From Balneola sp. (GTDB lineage Bacteria; Bacteroidota; Rhodothermia; Balneolales; Balneolaceae), in assembly GCA_017640785.1 (NCBI GenBank), contig JAEPPZ010000006.1, positions 124,001-188,000 on the forward strand: 64,000 nt of DNA. The letters are read 5' to 3'. Made by a program: the position numbers and the translations under genes. A model generated the notes under the pieces. That model searched no databases. It had not been told where the DNA came from and saw nothing but the letters and a program-made list of their open reading frames with translations. Shown piece after piece: positions 56,054 through 64,000 of the stretch (position 1 is the first letter of the stretch; every line of letters starts with the position of its first letter).

Positions 56054-56533
56054 TCATGATCGGACCTCAACTCTTGCGGTAAGAGTTATGCTTTCTCCAG
56101 CCGCAAGAGCAGGAACTAGCCATTGTAAGCGTCGGTATTCCTGAGCTGGAATGACGCGGTTTACCTGTGAGCCATCCGGTTGTGTAACCTGACGAGTCAA
56201 TGGTGGTTGTCTGAAGTCGTTAGCAATAGTACTAACGCTTGCCCCACTCAGCGCTGGCGATGCAGAGCTTTCGAGATAGAACATCTCGGGTGGTATTGGC
56301 AAAACAGGCATAAGTTGAGTAATGTCCCCACCTGTTCCATTCTGATAAGTTAGTCGATATTCAATTATATCTCCCGGCTTAACTTCGGTCACTTCAGTTG
56401 CAACCTCATTACTATCTGCATCCAATGTGATTTTGTATGCCTTCAGAACTGAAGACAATTCCCCATTTTGAGCAAAAGTATTTACAGATAAACCCAGAAA
56501 TAAAACGAATAAAAATAGATACTTATATTTCAT
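56054..56533 (-). CDS. Small secreted DUF11-like single-module protein
   Basis: The 159-residue protein has a signal peptide (about 1-21, ending NTFAQ) and then one domain: VKPGDIIEYRLTYQNGTGGDI near residues 51-71 and a final (LAAGES)ITLTARVEVRS. This is the pattern of DUF11-type modules (PGDxxxYxxxxxN near the start, an L-x-x-G-E/D then alternating hydrophobic strand at the end). It is the first gene of the 20-kb leftward operon; its TGA overlaps an ATG of the next gene. The role may be a subunit or cap that pairs with modules of the larger proteins, an inference only. Confidence 0.8.
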   Translation of the reverse strand: MKYKYLFLFVLFLGLSVNTFAQNGELSSVLKAYKITLDADSNEVATEVTEVKPGDIIEYRLTYQNGTGGDITQLMPVLPIPPEMFYLESSASPALSGASVSTIANDFRQPPLTRQVTQPDGSQVNRVIPAQEYRRLQWLVPALAAGESITLTARVEVRS

Positions 56534-56838
56534 AAGTGTGTTTATTTTTAGTTATTTCGCACTTTTTGTGCTATTAAAAAGATACCCATACCATCATTTA
56601 ATCCCCGTTAGATAGCTTTAATGAAAAGCATCTAATTTTCTATTTTAGTATTAGAGTATTTTAATGTTTAAAATTACGTTTGCATTACTTTAAGAAATGA
56701 TTTTGGATTTTGTCAGATATTTAAATATTCCGTTATTAACTTTAATTAATTAACGTTTTATTGTTCGTTAAAATATATCTTTTAATGTATTTAATATGCT
56801 TAGATTAGCTATTGAATTTTTAACTCCGATCACTGTTT
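56534..56838. other. Divergent AT-rich intergenic region
   Basis: This stretch of 305 bases separates the leftward surface-protein operon from the rightward DUF58 gene, so it should hold both promoters. It is very AT-rich with short palindromes (GCAC/GTGC around 56560-56573; TTAATTAATTAA around 56740-56752). I see no ORF, no RNA gene and no convincing copy of the 18-bp dyad; I cannot place promoters with confidence. Confidence 0.6.
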
Positions 56839-57714
56839 ATGGTATCAAAAGAGGTTCTTAAAAAAATCAGGAAGCTGGAAGTACAGACAAAAGGCATTGT
56901 TAACACCTTGTTTGGAGGGGAATATCAATCTGCTTTTAAAGGCCGTGGAATGGAATTCTCAGAAGTACGAGCTTATAATTACGGCGATGATATTCGCCAG
57001 ATTGATTGGAATGTTACTGCCCGAACCGGCGATCCTTACATCAAAATTTTTGAAGAAGAGCGTGAACAAACCTTAATGCTTTGTGTTGATATTTCACCAA
57101 GCGGAGCCTTTGGAACGATCAACCAAACAAAGATGGACCTTGCTATCGAAATTTGTGCTGTGTTAGCTTTCAGTGCTATCAAAAACAGTGATAAAGTCGG
57201 TTTGGTTTTATTCAGCGATCACATCGAAAAGGTCGTTCCACCTAAAAAAGGAAAAACCCATGTACTTAGATTAATCCGAGAACTTTATACTACTAAACCA
57301 ACAGGGAAAGGAACAAGTATTGCTAATGCCCTGTCATACATCAACAGGTTGTTAGACAGAAAAGCAATAGTCGTCTTAGCTTCAGATTTTCAGGACAGCG
57401 ACTTCGACAAACCGCTAAGAATCACAAATCAAAAACATGATCTTGTAAGCATTATTGTAAACGATGAACATGAAGAAACTTTACCAAATTTGGGTTTGAT
57501 ACCTTTCAGAGACTCCGAATCTGGACAGGAAATTTTGATCGATACTTCCAGCAAAAAGGTAAGAGAATCGTACCGTAAAAAGAGATCAATGAACAGGCAA
57601 GTTCTATCAGATAAACTCTTAAAAATGAAGATCGATTCTGTTGAAGTAAGTACAAATCAATCCTATGTACAACCTCTTATGAATTTCTTTTTAAGAAGAG
57701 TAAACAGATATTAA
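56839..57714 (+). CDS. DUF58 / von Willebrand-like protein of the Bat cluster
   Basis: The 291-residue cytoplasmic protein has the DUF58 hallmarks GRGMEFSEVRAYNYGDDIRQ, IDWNVTARTGDPYIK and FEEEREQTLML, followed by a von Willebrand A-like domain (LCVDISPSGAFG). DUF58 proteins usually sit beside MoxR AAA ATPases and membrane von Willebrand proteins. No MoxR gene is present here, and the Bat-like partners lie further right, past a gene on the opposite strand. Its stop abuts the stop of that convergent gene. Confidence 0.9.
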   Translation: MVSKEVLKKIRKLEVQTKGIVNTLFGGEYQSAFKGRGMEFSEVRAYNYGDDIRQIDWNVTARTGDPYIKIFEEEREQTLMLCVDISPSGAFGTINQTKMDLAIEICAVLAFSAIKNSDKVGLVLFSDHIEKVVPPKKGKTHVLRLIRELYTTKPTGKGTSIANALSYINRLLDRKAIVVLASDFQDSDFDKPLRITNQKHDLVSIIVNDEHEETLPNLGLIPFRDSESGQEILIDTSSKKVRESYRKKRSMNRQVLSDKLLKMKIDSVEVSTNQSYVQPLMNFFLRRVNRY

Positions 57715-58989
57715 TTAATAAGTTGCTTTAACTATTTTTTCTTCTTCAGTTAAGAAATGTAATTGATCTCTTAAAGAAGAGATCGCTTCTTTGTAAGCTT
57801 CCAATTCAGAATTAGAAATCCCTTTTGATGGTGGCAAAACCAACTTAACGGGATTAACAGGCCTTCCATTCTTCATAACATTATAGTGCAAATGCACCCC
57901 TGTTACTCTTCCTGTTTTTCCTACATACCCAATTACCTGACCTTGTTTAACTTGCCTTCCTTTCTTAATTCCACTGGCAAATCCATTCAAATGTAAGTAC
58001 GCAGTTGTATATGTGGCGTTATGCCTGATCTTAACAATATTTCCACTTGGCCCGCGGTATTGAGATTCTATTACCTCTCCATCACCTACAGAAATAACCG
58101 GCGTCCCAAGTGGTGCAGCATAATCTACTCCATAATGTGGTAATGGTCGCTTTAGAACCGGATGAAATCTGTTATAGGAAAAATTGGAACTGATTTGCTG
58201 TGAATATTTGAATGGAGCTTTCAGCAATGCCTTTTGCACACTATTACCTACTTCGTCATAATATCCATAAGCATCATCACTTTCATAAAAGTATGCTTCG
58301 TACACCTCACCTCTGTGTTCGAATTCGGCAGCAATTATCTGACCAATTCCATAAGGTTTATCATCTACAAAGCGTTTTTCATAAATAACTTTAAACTTAT
58401 CTCCTTTATAAAGTCTGAAGAAGTCGACTTCCCATCCAAAAATTTCGCTCAATCCATTTGCTACCAGAATATTTACTCCCTGATCAACCAAGCTTTCATA
58501 TAGAGAAGATTCTATAGTTCCATAAGCTGTCGCGATCTCTTTCCTGACTTCTTTAGAACCAAGAGCCACTTCAATTCCATTACTCCAATCAAAAACTACA
58601 TAATCTGTTGCTGTTTGATGAAATACCATTCTCAATGGAGTTCCGGTATCCGGATCATGATATGTATAGTACTTCTGATTTTGGTTTATTCTTCTTGTAT
58701 TGAACTTCCCTTTTGATTTCTCCTGAATCGCATAAATATCTTCCGGTGTTACATCCAGCGAACGAAGAATAACATATAAGCTTTCGTTTCTTTTTACTCT
58801 TGCTTCTTTTACCGTGGCTTCATCTTTGACAAAACCATAAGAGTCATATCCCGGTAATTCTTCAATCTCTTCTAAATTCTGTAGTGTAATTGAATTCTCA
58901 GTTACTACCTCTTGATTCTGAAATAACGAACACGCCTGAAAAAGACATAGAACTGCCATTCCAACAAGAAAATTTTTAACCCAAATCAT
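57715..58989 (-). CDS. M23-family peptidase (lipoprotein)
   Basis: The 424-residue protein has a lipoprotein-type signal (about 1-20, LFQAC). The C-terminal domain (about 265-390) is a zinc peptidase of the M23/LytM class: HYGVDYAAP near 283-291 (HxxxD) and HLHY near 367 (HxH), both with intact metal ligands. Such enzymes cut peptide bonds in peptidoglycan and act in cell division or morphogenesis. The N-terminal part has a LysM-like or OapA-like region (ESLYVILRSLDVTPEDIYAI). It is convergent with the DUF58 gene with no gap, and divergent from the BatD-like gene. Confidence 0.9.
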   Translation of the reverse strand: MIWVKNFLVGMAVLCLFQACSLFQNQEVVTENSITLQNLEEIEELPGYDSYGFVKDEATVKEARVKRNESLYVILRSLDVTPEDIYAIQEKSKGKFNTRRINQNQKYYTYHDPDTGTPLRMVFHQTATDYVVFDWSNGIEVALGSKEVRKEIATAYGTIESSLYESLVDQGVNILVANGLSEIFGWEVDFFRLYKGDKFKVIYEKRFVDDKPYGIGQIIAAEFEHRGEVYEAYFYESDDAYGYYDEVGNSVQKALLKAPFKYSQQISSNFSYNRFHPVLKRPLPHYGVDYAAPLGTPVISVGDGEVIESQYRGPSGNIVKIRHNATYTTAYLHLNGFASGIKKGRQVKQGQVIGYVGKTGRVTGVHLHYNVMKNGRPVNPVKLVLPPSKGISNSELEAYKEAISSLRDQLHFLTEEEKIVKATY

Positions 58990-59153
58990 GTATTAGTTTT
59001 ACTTTGCAGATGATTGTGAAAAACTAATACTATTTAAGTTTATTTCATAAAATCTTTGAGATGTAAATTTGATTAAACAATACATGTAAAAGCCGTTATA
59101 TTACGAGCATTATTTTATATTCATCAAAAAATTTAAAAGCTAAAAAATCTTTG

Positions 59154-60152
59154 ATGGTTGAGCTTGAACCACGACTGATTAATAAAAGTCTAGTTTTACT
59201 TACCGCTTGTTTTTGTTTGTTATCCGGAAAATTATCCGCACAAACTATTTCCGTGAGCGCTCCCTCCGACTCTCTGACTGTTGGGGAAGTTTTTAATTTT
59301 TCCATCACGGTTAAGAACTCTACTGCTTCTGAGAAAGTTGTTTTCCCTGATTCTAGTTCTTTTGGTGGTGATCTTGAATTTTTGTCCTCCCGACATTTCA
59401 AAGTCAGTTCATCTACCGATAGTACGGAATACGATCTTCAGTTTTTTGCGGTAGAGGATATTACGATCCCTCCTCTTCCTGTTAAGATTGTGTCTAACGG
59501 TGATACTAATTTAGTTTTTACGGATCCACACATTCTTTTATATAAACAAACGATTTCTTCTGAAGAAGATGAATTTAAACCACTGAAACCCAACTTCACT
59601 TTCCCATATACTATATGGCCGTATATAGTTGGTCTGTTCCTCTTACTTGCAGCCGGATTCTTTATCTGGTGGAAGTATTTCAGAAATAAAATCACTGACG
59701 AAATTCAGCCTAAGGCAGTTCCTGAATTTAAAAACCCGATCAACGAATTAGAATCCAGACTTATCAATATCAAAGAAATACATTCTGAGCAGATCGATAA
59801 AGATTTTAAATGGTTCTACAGTGAACTTGGAGATGCATTACGATGGTATGTTGAAGAACTCTATAAAATTCCTGCTTTAGAATCCACTACAAGGGAAGTA
59901 TTGCGGTATATGGACGCTTTCGGTGTTGATGTTCAAATGGTGAAACACTCTAGAATAGTGCTTAACGAAGCAGATATGACGAAATTCGCCAAGTTCAAAC
60001 CCACACTCGATCAATCATGGAAAGCTTATAATGAAGGATTATTATTTTTAGAAAGAGCTAAGATTGTAGATAGCGCTAGAATTCAGAGAATTAAAAATGA
60101 ATTTGAAGCTCAATTTAAAAATGATCAGGAGGACGAATATGGAATGGGCTAA
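59154..60152 (+). CDS. BatD-like membrane protein
   Basis: The 332-residue protein starts at ATG 59154 (a TTG lies directly before it). It has a signal peptide (about 1-30, ending SAQ), an extracytoplasmic beta domain (ISVSAPSDSLTVGEVFNFSITV ...), a single transmembrane helix (about 161-180) and a basic cytoplasmic helical region. This is the layout of proteins between DUF58 and BatA genes in Bacteroidota 'aerotolerance' (Bat) clusters. The stop overlaps BatA by 14 bases. The precise function is unknown; family placement rests on layout and neighbour. Confidence 0.75.
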   Translation: MVELEPRLINKSLVLLTACFCLLSGKLSAQTISVSAPSDSLTVGEVFNFSITVKNSTASEKVVFPDSSSFGGDLEFLSSRHFKVSSSTDSTEYDLQFFAVEDITIPPLPVKIVSNGDTNLVFTDPHILLYKQTISSEEDEFKPLKPNFTFPYTIWPYIVGLFLLLAAGFFIWWKYFRNKITDEIQPKAVPEFKNPINELESRLINIKEIHSEQIDKDFKWFYSELGDALRWYVEELYKIPALESTTREVLRYMDAFGVDVQMVKHSRIVLNEADMTKFAKFKPTLDQSWKAYNEGLLFLERAKIVDSARIQRIKNEFEAQFKNDQEDEYGMG

Positions 60153-61134
60153 TCCTGAATGGTTCTGGGCACTTTTATTACTCCCTGTAGTTATTGGATT
60201 ATATTTGTACAGGTTTTTTGGAAAAAAACGAGCAGCACTTTCTTTTTCTTCACTGGATGATGCAAAGAAATTACCCGGTAATTGGAAATCTCATCTTCAT
60301 TGGCTTACCGCTCTGTTTTCCTGGGCGGGGCTTAGTCTGTTGATAATCGCTTTAGCACGACCTCAGGAAAAGCTAACTACTATTGAAAGAAATGCCGAAG
60401 GAATCGACATCGTAATGGTTATTGATATTTCTTCATCGATGAGAGCTGAAGATCTGCAACCCAACAGATTTGAAGCGGCACGAGAAGTTGCAAAACAATT
60501 CGTAGACAAACGAGTATCAGATCGAATCGGACTTGTTACTTTTGCAATGAAAAGTTTTACGGTTGTCCCTCCCACTCTGGATTACAAATTACTTACTCAG
60601 CTTCTCGAAGATCTGGAAATGGGAATTATCGAAGATGGAACAGCTATTGGAATGGGAATTGCCACAGCGATCAATCGCCTTAAAGATGGCGAAACCAAAA
60701 GTAAAGTCATTATCCTGTTGACAGACGGACAAAATAACGCCGGGGAAATCGATCCCGTTACTGCTGCTGATCTTGCCGTTACTTATGGTATCAAAATTTA
60801 TACGATCGGAGCTGGAACAAGAGGCACTGCACCTTACCCTATTCAGGACCCGATCTTTGGTCGTCGTTACCAAAACATCGAAGTTAATATTGATGAAGAA
60901 ATGCTTACGTCAGTTGCTCAACTAACAGGTGGAAAATATTATCGCGCAACGGATACGGAAGAATTGATCAATGTTTATAATGAAATTGATCAGCTTGAAA
61001 AATCAGAAGTAGAAGAGCTGATCTACACTGACTATGAAGATGAGTATCCTTTGTATTTAGCACTTTCATTCTTGTTACTAGCATTAGCATTCACAACCGA
61101 TCGTTTTGTGTTAAGAAGTGTTGTAGAAGCATAA
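60139..61134 (+). CDS. BatA-like von Willebrand membrane protein
   Basis: The 331-residue protein starts at ATG 60139, preceded by a strong AGGAGG 6 bases upstream, inside the end of the BatD-like gene. It has two N-terminal hydrophobic segments (about 7-25 and 55-75), a von Willebrand A domain with MIDAS motif DISSS (about 96-100) plus DGTAIG and TDG, and a C-terminal transmembrane helix (about 308-325). BatA belongs to the aerotolerance group whose role is unclear; MoxR/von Willebrand systems often act in metal insertion or protein assembly. No BatB, C or E gene follows. Confidence 0.9.
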   Translation: MEWANPEWFWALLLLPVVIGLYLYRFFGKKRAALSFSSLDDAKKLPGNWKSHLHWLTALFSWAGLSLLIIALARPQEKLTTIERNAEGIDIVMVIDISSSMRAEDLQPNRFEAAREVAKQFVDKRVSDRIGLVTFAMKSFTVVPPTLDYKLLTQLLEDLEMGIIEDGTAIGMGIATAINRLKDGETKSKVIILLTDGQNNAGEIDPVTAADLAVTYGIKIYTIGAGTRGTAPYPIQDPIFGRRYQNIEVNIDEEMLTSVAQLTGGKYYRATDTEELINVYNEIDQLEKSEVEELIYTDYEDEYPLYLALSFLLLALAFTTDRFVLRSVVEA

Positions 61135-61184
61135 GCGAAACACAAAAGTCAATTACCAACATTCAAATTCCAAATTCTTTATTT

Positions 61185-61224
61185 GAAAGTTGAATGTTCC
61201 TTTGTTGAATTTTGGATATTCAAC
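61185..61224. repeat. 40-bp direct repeat, left copy
   Basis: Matches 61898-61937 at 35 of 40 positions in the same orientation. It starts GAAAGTTGAATGTTCC and ends GGATATTCAAC. It also forms part of a hairpin with AACATTCAA just upstream (about 61159-61167). Confidence 0.75.
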
Positions 61225-61250
61225 TCTTTATTAAAATCACGCTTATTTCA

Positions 61251-61880
61251 ATGAAGTTCTTCAAGAGCAAACAATTCTGGATTTTAAACACCTTATTCCT
61301 GGGTTTTATATGTCTTCAAATTCTAGATTTTCCTCAGCCATTCGATTTCCCGTGGATCTTTGGATTAGGAAAGTTTTTAATATTCGTTTCAATCCCTGTT
61401 TACATTTCTCGATTTGATAAAAAACGAAAACATAAAATCGCAATTTCCCTCTTATATCTGATACTGCTCATTTCAACTTACTCGATTCCTTTTTGGAAAT
61501 TCAAAGCCAATATTTATTTATCCGGTATCCAAAATGATTATTCCCAAATCGTAGAAATTCTTGAGAAAAAAGAACATTTTACTATCATAACATATAAAAA
61601 ACAGGGAGATTCACTACAAACAAACCCTGGAGATTTTAAATCGAATTTTACTACTAAAGAATTAAATTCGATTAAAAATTTTATGAAAGATAATTACCAT
61701 ATCGAAATTTTTGATGAAAGAAATGAAATAGCGTTAATCTATCGTCGGTTTCTTGATAATAGAAGCGGCTTTATCTTGTGTGATAACCAAGAATGTAGAG
61801 CGAGAATGGATTCTGTAAATTTAAATAATGAGGATTATTACCGGTTTAATGATAATTGGTATCATTTTTCAGCTCGATGA
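61251..61880 (+). CDS. Hypothetical membrane protein
   Basis: The 209-residue protein starts at ATG 61251 (a TTG at 61212 is inside the repeat and less likely). It has three predicted hydrophobic segments in the first half (around residues 8-25, 38-52 and 65-83), then a soluble half with KEHFTIITYKKQGDSLQ and ELNSIKNFMKDNYHIEIFD. I do not recognise a family. Two cysteines in LCDNQEC near the C terminus could bind metal or form a disulfide. It is flanked by 40-bp direct repeats, which is atypical for its neighbours. Confidence 0.7.
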   Translation: MKFFKSKQFWILNTLFLGFICLQILDFPQPFDFPWIFGLGKFLIFVSIPVYISRFDKKRKHKIAISLLYLILLISTYSIPFWKFKANIYLSGIQNDYSQIVEILEKKEHFTIITYKKQGDSLQTNPGDFKSNFTTKELNSIKNFMKDNYHIEIFDERNEIALIYRRFLDNRSGFILCDNQECRARMDSVNLNNEDYYRFNDNWYHFSAR

Positions 61881-61897
61881 CTTTCTTTTAATAATAT

Positions 61898-61937
61898 GAA
61901 AGTTGAACGTTCTTCTGTTGGATTTTGGATATTCAAT
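61898..61937. repeat. 40-bp direct repeat, right copy
   Basis: Second copy, starting GAAAGTTGAACGTTCT and ending GGATATTCAAT, directly after the 209-residue protein gene and before mfd. Confidence 0.75.
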
Positions 61938-62018
61938 ATTCAGCTGTTCTTATGTTCATTGTTCTATCTTCTTTCGTACCTTTCCTGAAATTAGCGATCC
62001 GAACTTCCTAACCTATTC

Positions 62019-64000
62019 ATGAAGAAAAGCCATTTACTAAAGAATATCTCTGAAACTGATCTGTTTTCAGAATTCTTGTCAACCTTAGAAAAAGAGAAAA
62101 AACTGTATGTTAAAGAAAGTGTTGGATCACTAACCTCTTTCGCTATCAATGAATTAAGTAAGTCTTATCAGAACATAGTTTGTATTACTGATTCTGATGA
62201 AAATCTGCGTTTTTTAAAAGCTGATCTGGAAGTAATTTCAAAATCCAAACTCATCAGCTTCCCTTCAACCAATCATAAACCTTATGATAATGATCAAATT
62301 GTTGATTCTAGCACATTAGTACTTCGTTCTGAAGCATTAGAGGAAATCAAAAGCAGAGCAAAAAAGATCGTTATATCATCTGCTCAAGCTATATCAGAAA
62401 AGGTAGCGCCTCCGCAAGTACTTGAAAAAGTAAGCCTGACAGTTGCAAAAGGTGATAGCATCGAAATCGACCGGTTAAAAGAAAAGCTGGTAGATCAGGG
62501 ATATAAACCAACGAGATTTGTAGATGAGCCCGGCGATTTTGCAGTGCGTGGCGGGATCTTTGACGTTTACCCCTTTGCAGGAGAATATCCGGTCCGCCTG
62601 GAATTCTTCGGCGATGAACTCGAATCAATAAGAGAGTTTGATGCAGATTCCCAACGATCTGTTTCTTTTCTCAACCAAGCCAGATTTATTCCTGACTTAA
62701 CTAACCTGCCCGATTCAGAGAAATCAGGTTTCCTCTCATACTTTGATGAAAACACTGTATTGGTTCTTATAAATCCCGAATTAATTCGATCAAATATTGA
62801 AGAGTTTTATGAGCAAACGGAAAGTGCATTCAATGAACTGGATGATCAGGAAATATCAAAACCTATAGATCTTTATTTATCTGGCGAAGAATACCTTACA
62901 AGTATCACCGAATTTAATAATAATGTAATATTCGGTTCTTCAACATCTCCGAATAAAGCATTTCGCTTCGGTTCAAAACCGCAACCTGATTTCCATGGAA
63001 ACTTCGAATTACTGCGAAAGGAGATCACACAGCAAAGTGAGTCCGGAAATCATGTTTTGATCTGTTGCGACAATGACGGTCAACAAAAAAGATTTGAAGA
63101 ACTACTTGGAGAACCAGGTGATGAATTTAACTATTCCTTGATCATTGAATCCCTTCATGAAGGTTTTGTTTATCCTCCCTCCAACATTTGTGTATATACT
63201 GATCATCAGATCTTTAATCGATACTATCGCCCCAAAGTAAAACGAAGAAAGCATAAGGGCGGAATATCCTTTAAAGAACTGAAGGATCTGAACATCGGTG
63301 ACTTTGTGGTTCATGTTGATTACGGAATCGGAAAATTCGCCGGCTTTAAACAGATCAGAGTAAAAGAAGCTGAGCAAGAAGTGGTTGTTCTTCGTTATAA
63401 AGATGATTCTGTTCTTTATGTAAATGTCAGTAGCCTCCACAAACTTCAAAAATATTCAGGGAAAGAAGGAACCGCTCCCAGAATCACTAAACTCGGCTCG
63501 GGTGAATGGGCTCGCAAAAAAGCTCAAACCAAGAAGAAAGTTAAAGATATAGCCAGAGAGCTTATCTTATTGTACGCCAAACGAAAAGCTCAAAAAGCTT
63601 ATTCCTTTAGTGAAGATACCAGCTGGCAAACCGAGATGGAAGCCAACTTCCAATTTGAAGAAACTCCTGATCAGGATATTGCAATTCAAGCCGTAAAGCA
63701 GGACATGGAAAGCGAACAACCCATGGATCGGCTGGTATGCGGAGATGTTGGTTTTGGCAAGACTGAAGTTGCGGTAAGAGCTTCGTTTAAAGCAGTGATG
63801 GATCATAAACAGGTTGGAGTACTGGTTCCTACAACCATCCTTGCTGAGCAACACGCCAAGACCTTCAAAAAAAGAATGGGAAAATTTCCGGTGAATATCG
63901 AAGCTCTTTCCAGGTTCAGATCTAAGGCAGAACAAACTAAAGTTTTAAAGAAGCTGGATGCCGGCGATGTAGATATACTGATCGGAACGCATCGAATTCT
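62019..64000 (+). CDS. mfd: Transcription-repair coupling factor Mfd, 3'-truncated by window edge
   Basis: The frame from ATG 62019 stays open to the end of the window, giving the first 660 residues of a protein normally about 1100-1150. Mfd removes RNA polymerase stalled at DNA damage and recruits UvrA. Visible are the UvrB-homology region (EPGDFAVRGGIFDVYPF, then RLEFFGDELESIR), the RNA polymerase-interacting CarD-like domain (DFVVHVDYGIGKFAG, near residue 430) and the start of the helicase motor with Walker A GDVGFGKTE (near 575) and TTILAEQHAKTF. The Walker A residues are intact. The remaining helicase motifs lie outside the window. Confidence 0.97.
   Translation, partial: MKKSHLLKNISETDLFSEFLSTLEKEKKLYVKESVGSLTSFAINELSKSYQNIVCITDSDENLRFLKADLEVISKSKLISFPSTNHKPYDNDQIVDSSTLVLRSEALEEIKSRAKKIVISSAQAISEKVAPPQVLEKVSLTVAKGDSIEIDRLKEKLVDQGYKPTRFVDEPGDFAVRGGIFDVYPFAGEYPVRLEFFGDELESIREFDADSQRSVSFLNQARFIPDLTNLPDSEKSGFLSYFDENTVLVLINPELIRSNIEEFYEQTESAFNELDDQEISKPIDLYLSGEEYLTSITEFNNNVIFGSSTSPNKAFRFGSKPQPDFHGNFELLRKEITQQSESGNHVLICCDNDGQQKRFEELLGEPGDEFNYSLIIESLHEGFVYPPSNICVYTDHQIFNRYYRPKVKRRKHKGGISFKELKDLNIGDFVVHVDYGIGKFAGFKQIRVKEAEQEVVVLRYKDDSVLYVNVSSLHKLQKYSGKEGTAPRITKLGSGEWARKKAQTKKKVKDIARELILLYAKRKAQKAYSFSEDTSWQTEMEANFQFEETPDQDIAIQAVKQDMESEQPMDRLVCGDVGFGKTEVAVRASFKAVMDHKQVGVLVPTTILAEQHAKTFKKRMGKFPVNIEALSRFRSKAEQTKVLKKLDAGDVDILIGTHRI

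Noticed and set aside
36257..56533. Surface operon as type IX secretion machinery
   Set aside because: No Por/Gld component is recognisable, and the proteins lack the usual sorting domain.
59096..59401. 101-codon minus-strand frame
   Set aside because: It overlaps the BatD-like gene, which has a good signal peptide and neighbours; the antisense frame shows no family pattern.
1..64000. CRISPR array, tRNA or prophage
   Set aside because: No regularly spaced short repeats, cloverleaf sequences or phage genes were seen; the repeats found are pairs or protein-domain repeats.

Overview
The window looks like part of the chromosome of a marine-type Bacteroidota relative, most likely a member of the Balneolales/Rhodothermales group. 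The reasons are the AT-rich composition, housekeeping genes of that flavour, large secreted proteins that end in the '[12 protein letters not shown] ... YIYRMQAG' C-terminal sorting domain, periplasmic-propeller histidine kinases and a Bat-type gene cluster. The assignment is by recognition only; no database was searched. No tRNA, rRNA, CRISPR array, transposase or phage gene was seen.

Layout. (1) 1-9.1 kb is mostly housekeeping: the end of a BNR/Asp-box repeat protein, a DUF192 lipoprotein, a leftward set (DUF883 protein, prfB with its programmed frameshift, coaE, fbp), a rightward btaA-btaB pair for betaine-lipid synthesis, a proline dehydrogenase, and a small lipoprotein gene between inverted repeats. 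(2) 9.1-16.5 kb is a leftward run of five genes: a DUF1446/AtuA-like protein, a renalase-like FAD enzyme, and two ABC exporter half-transporters separated by RNase Z. Their motifs fit a heterodimer with one degenerate ATP site. (3) 16.6-32.9 kb is a regulatory and surface locus: a TPR histidine kinase, a propeller histidine kinase, a NarL-type response regulator, a 1771-residue beta-helix protein with dockerin and cohesin modules, and a 1638-residue cohesin/FnIII protein. An 18-bp dyad lies upstream of both the response regulator and the beta-helix gene, so a regulon is proposed. (4) 33-35.8 kb holds recO, an HtrA protease and an LPP20-like lipoprotein, overlapping or abutting. (5) 35.8-56.5 kb is one 20.7-kb leftward operon-like set: a single-module DUF11-like protein, an 889-residue DUF11 protein, a 2391-residue outer-membrane barrel/OmpA protein, a 3260-residue multidomain adhesin-like protein and a receiver-only protein. 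These share homologous N- and C-terminal modules, and they are the best candidate for an undescribed envelope system. (6) 56.8-61.1 kb carries Bat/DUF58-type von Willebrand genes with a convergent M23 peptidase. (7) 61.2-64 kb holds an unknown membrane protein between direct repeats and the 5' part of mfd.

The main proposals are: a cohesin-dockerin pair under a local two-component system with its own operator; a DUF11/OmpA envelope operon whose proteins lack the usual C-terminal sorting domain and instead share a DUF11 end module; betaine-lipid synthesis; and an RNase Z with an altered metal-ligand motif.
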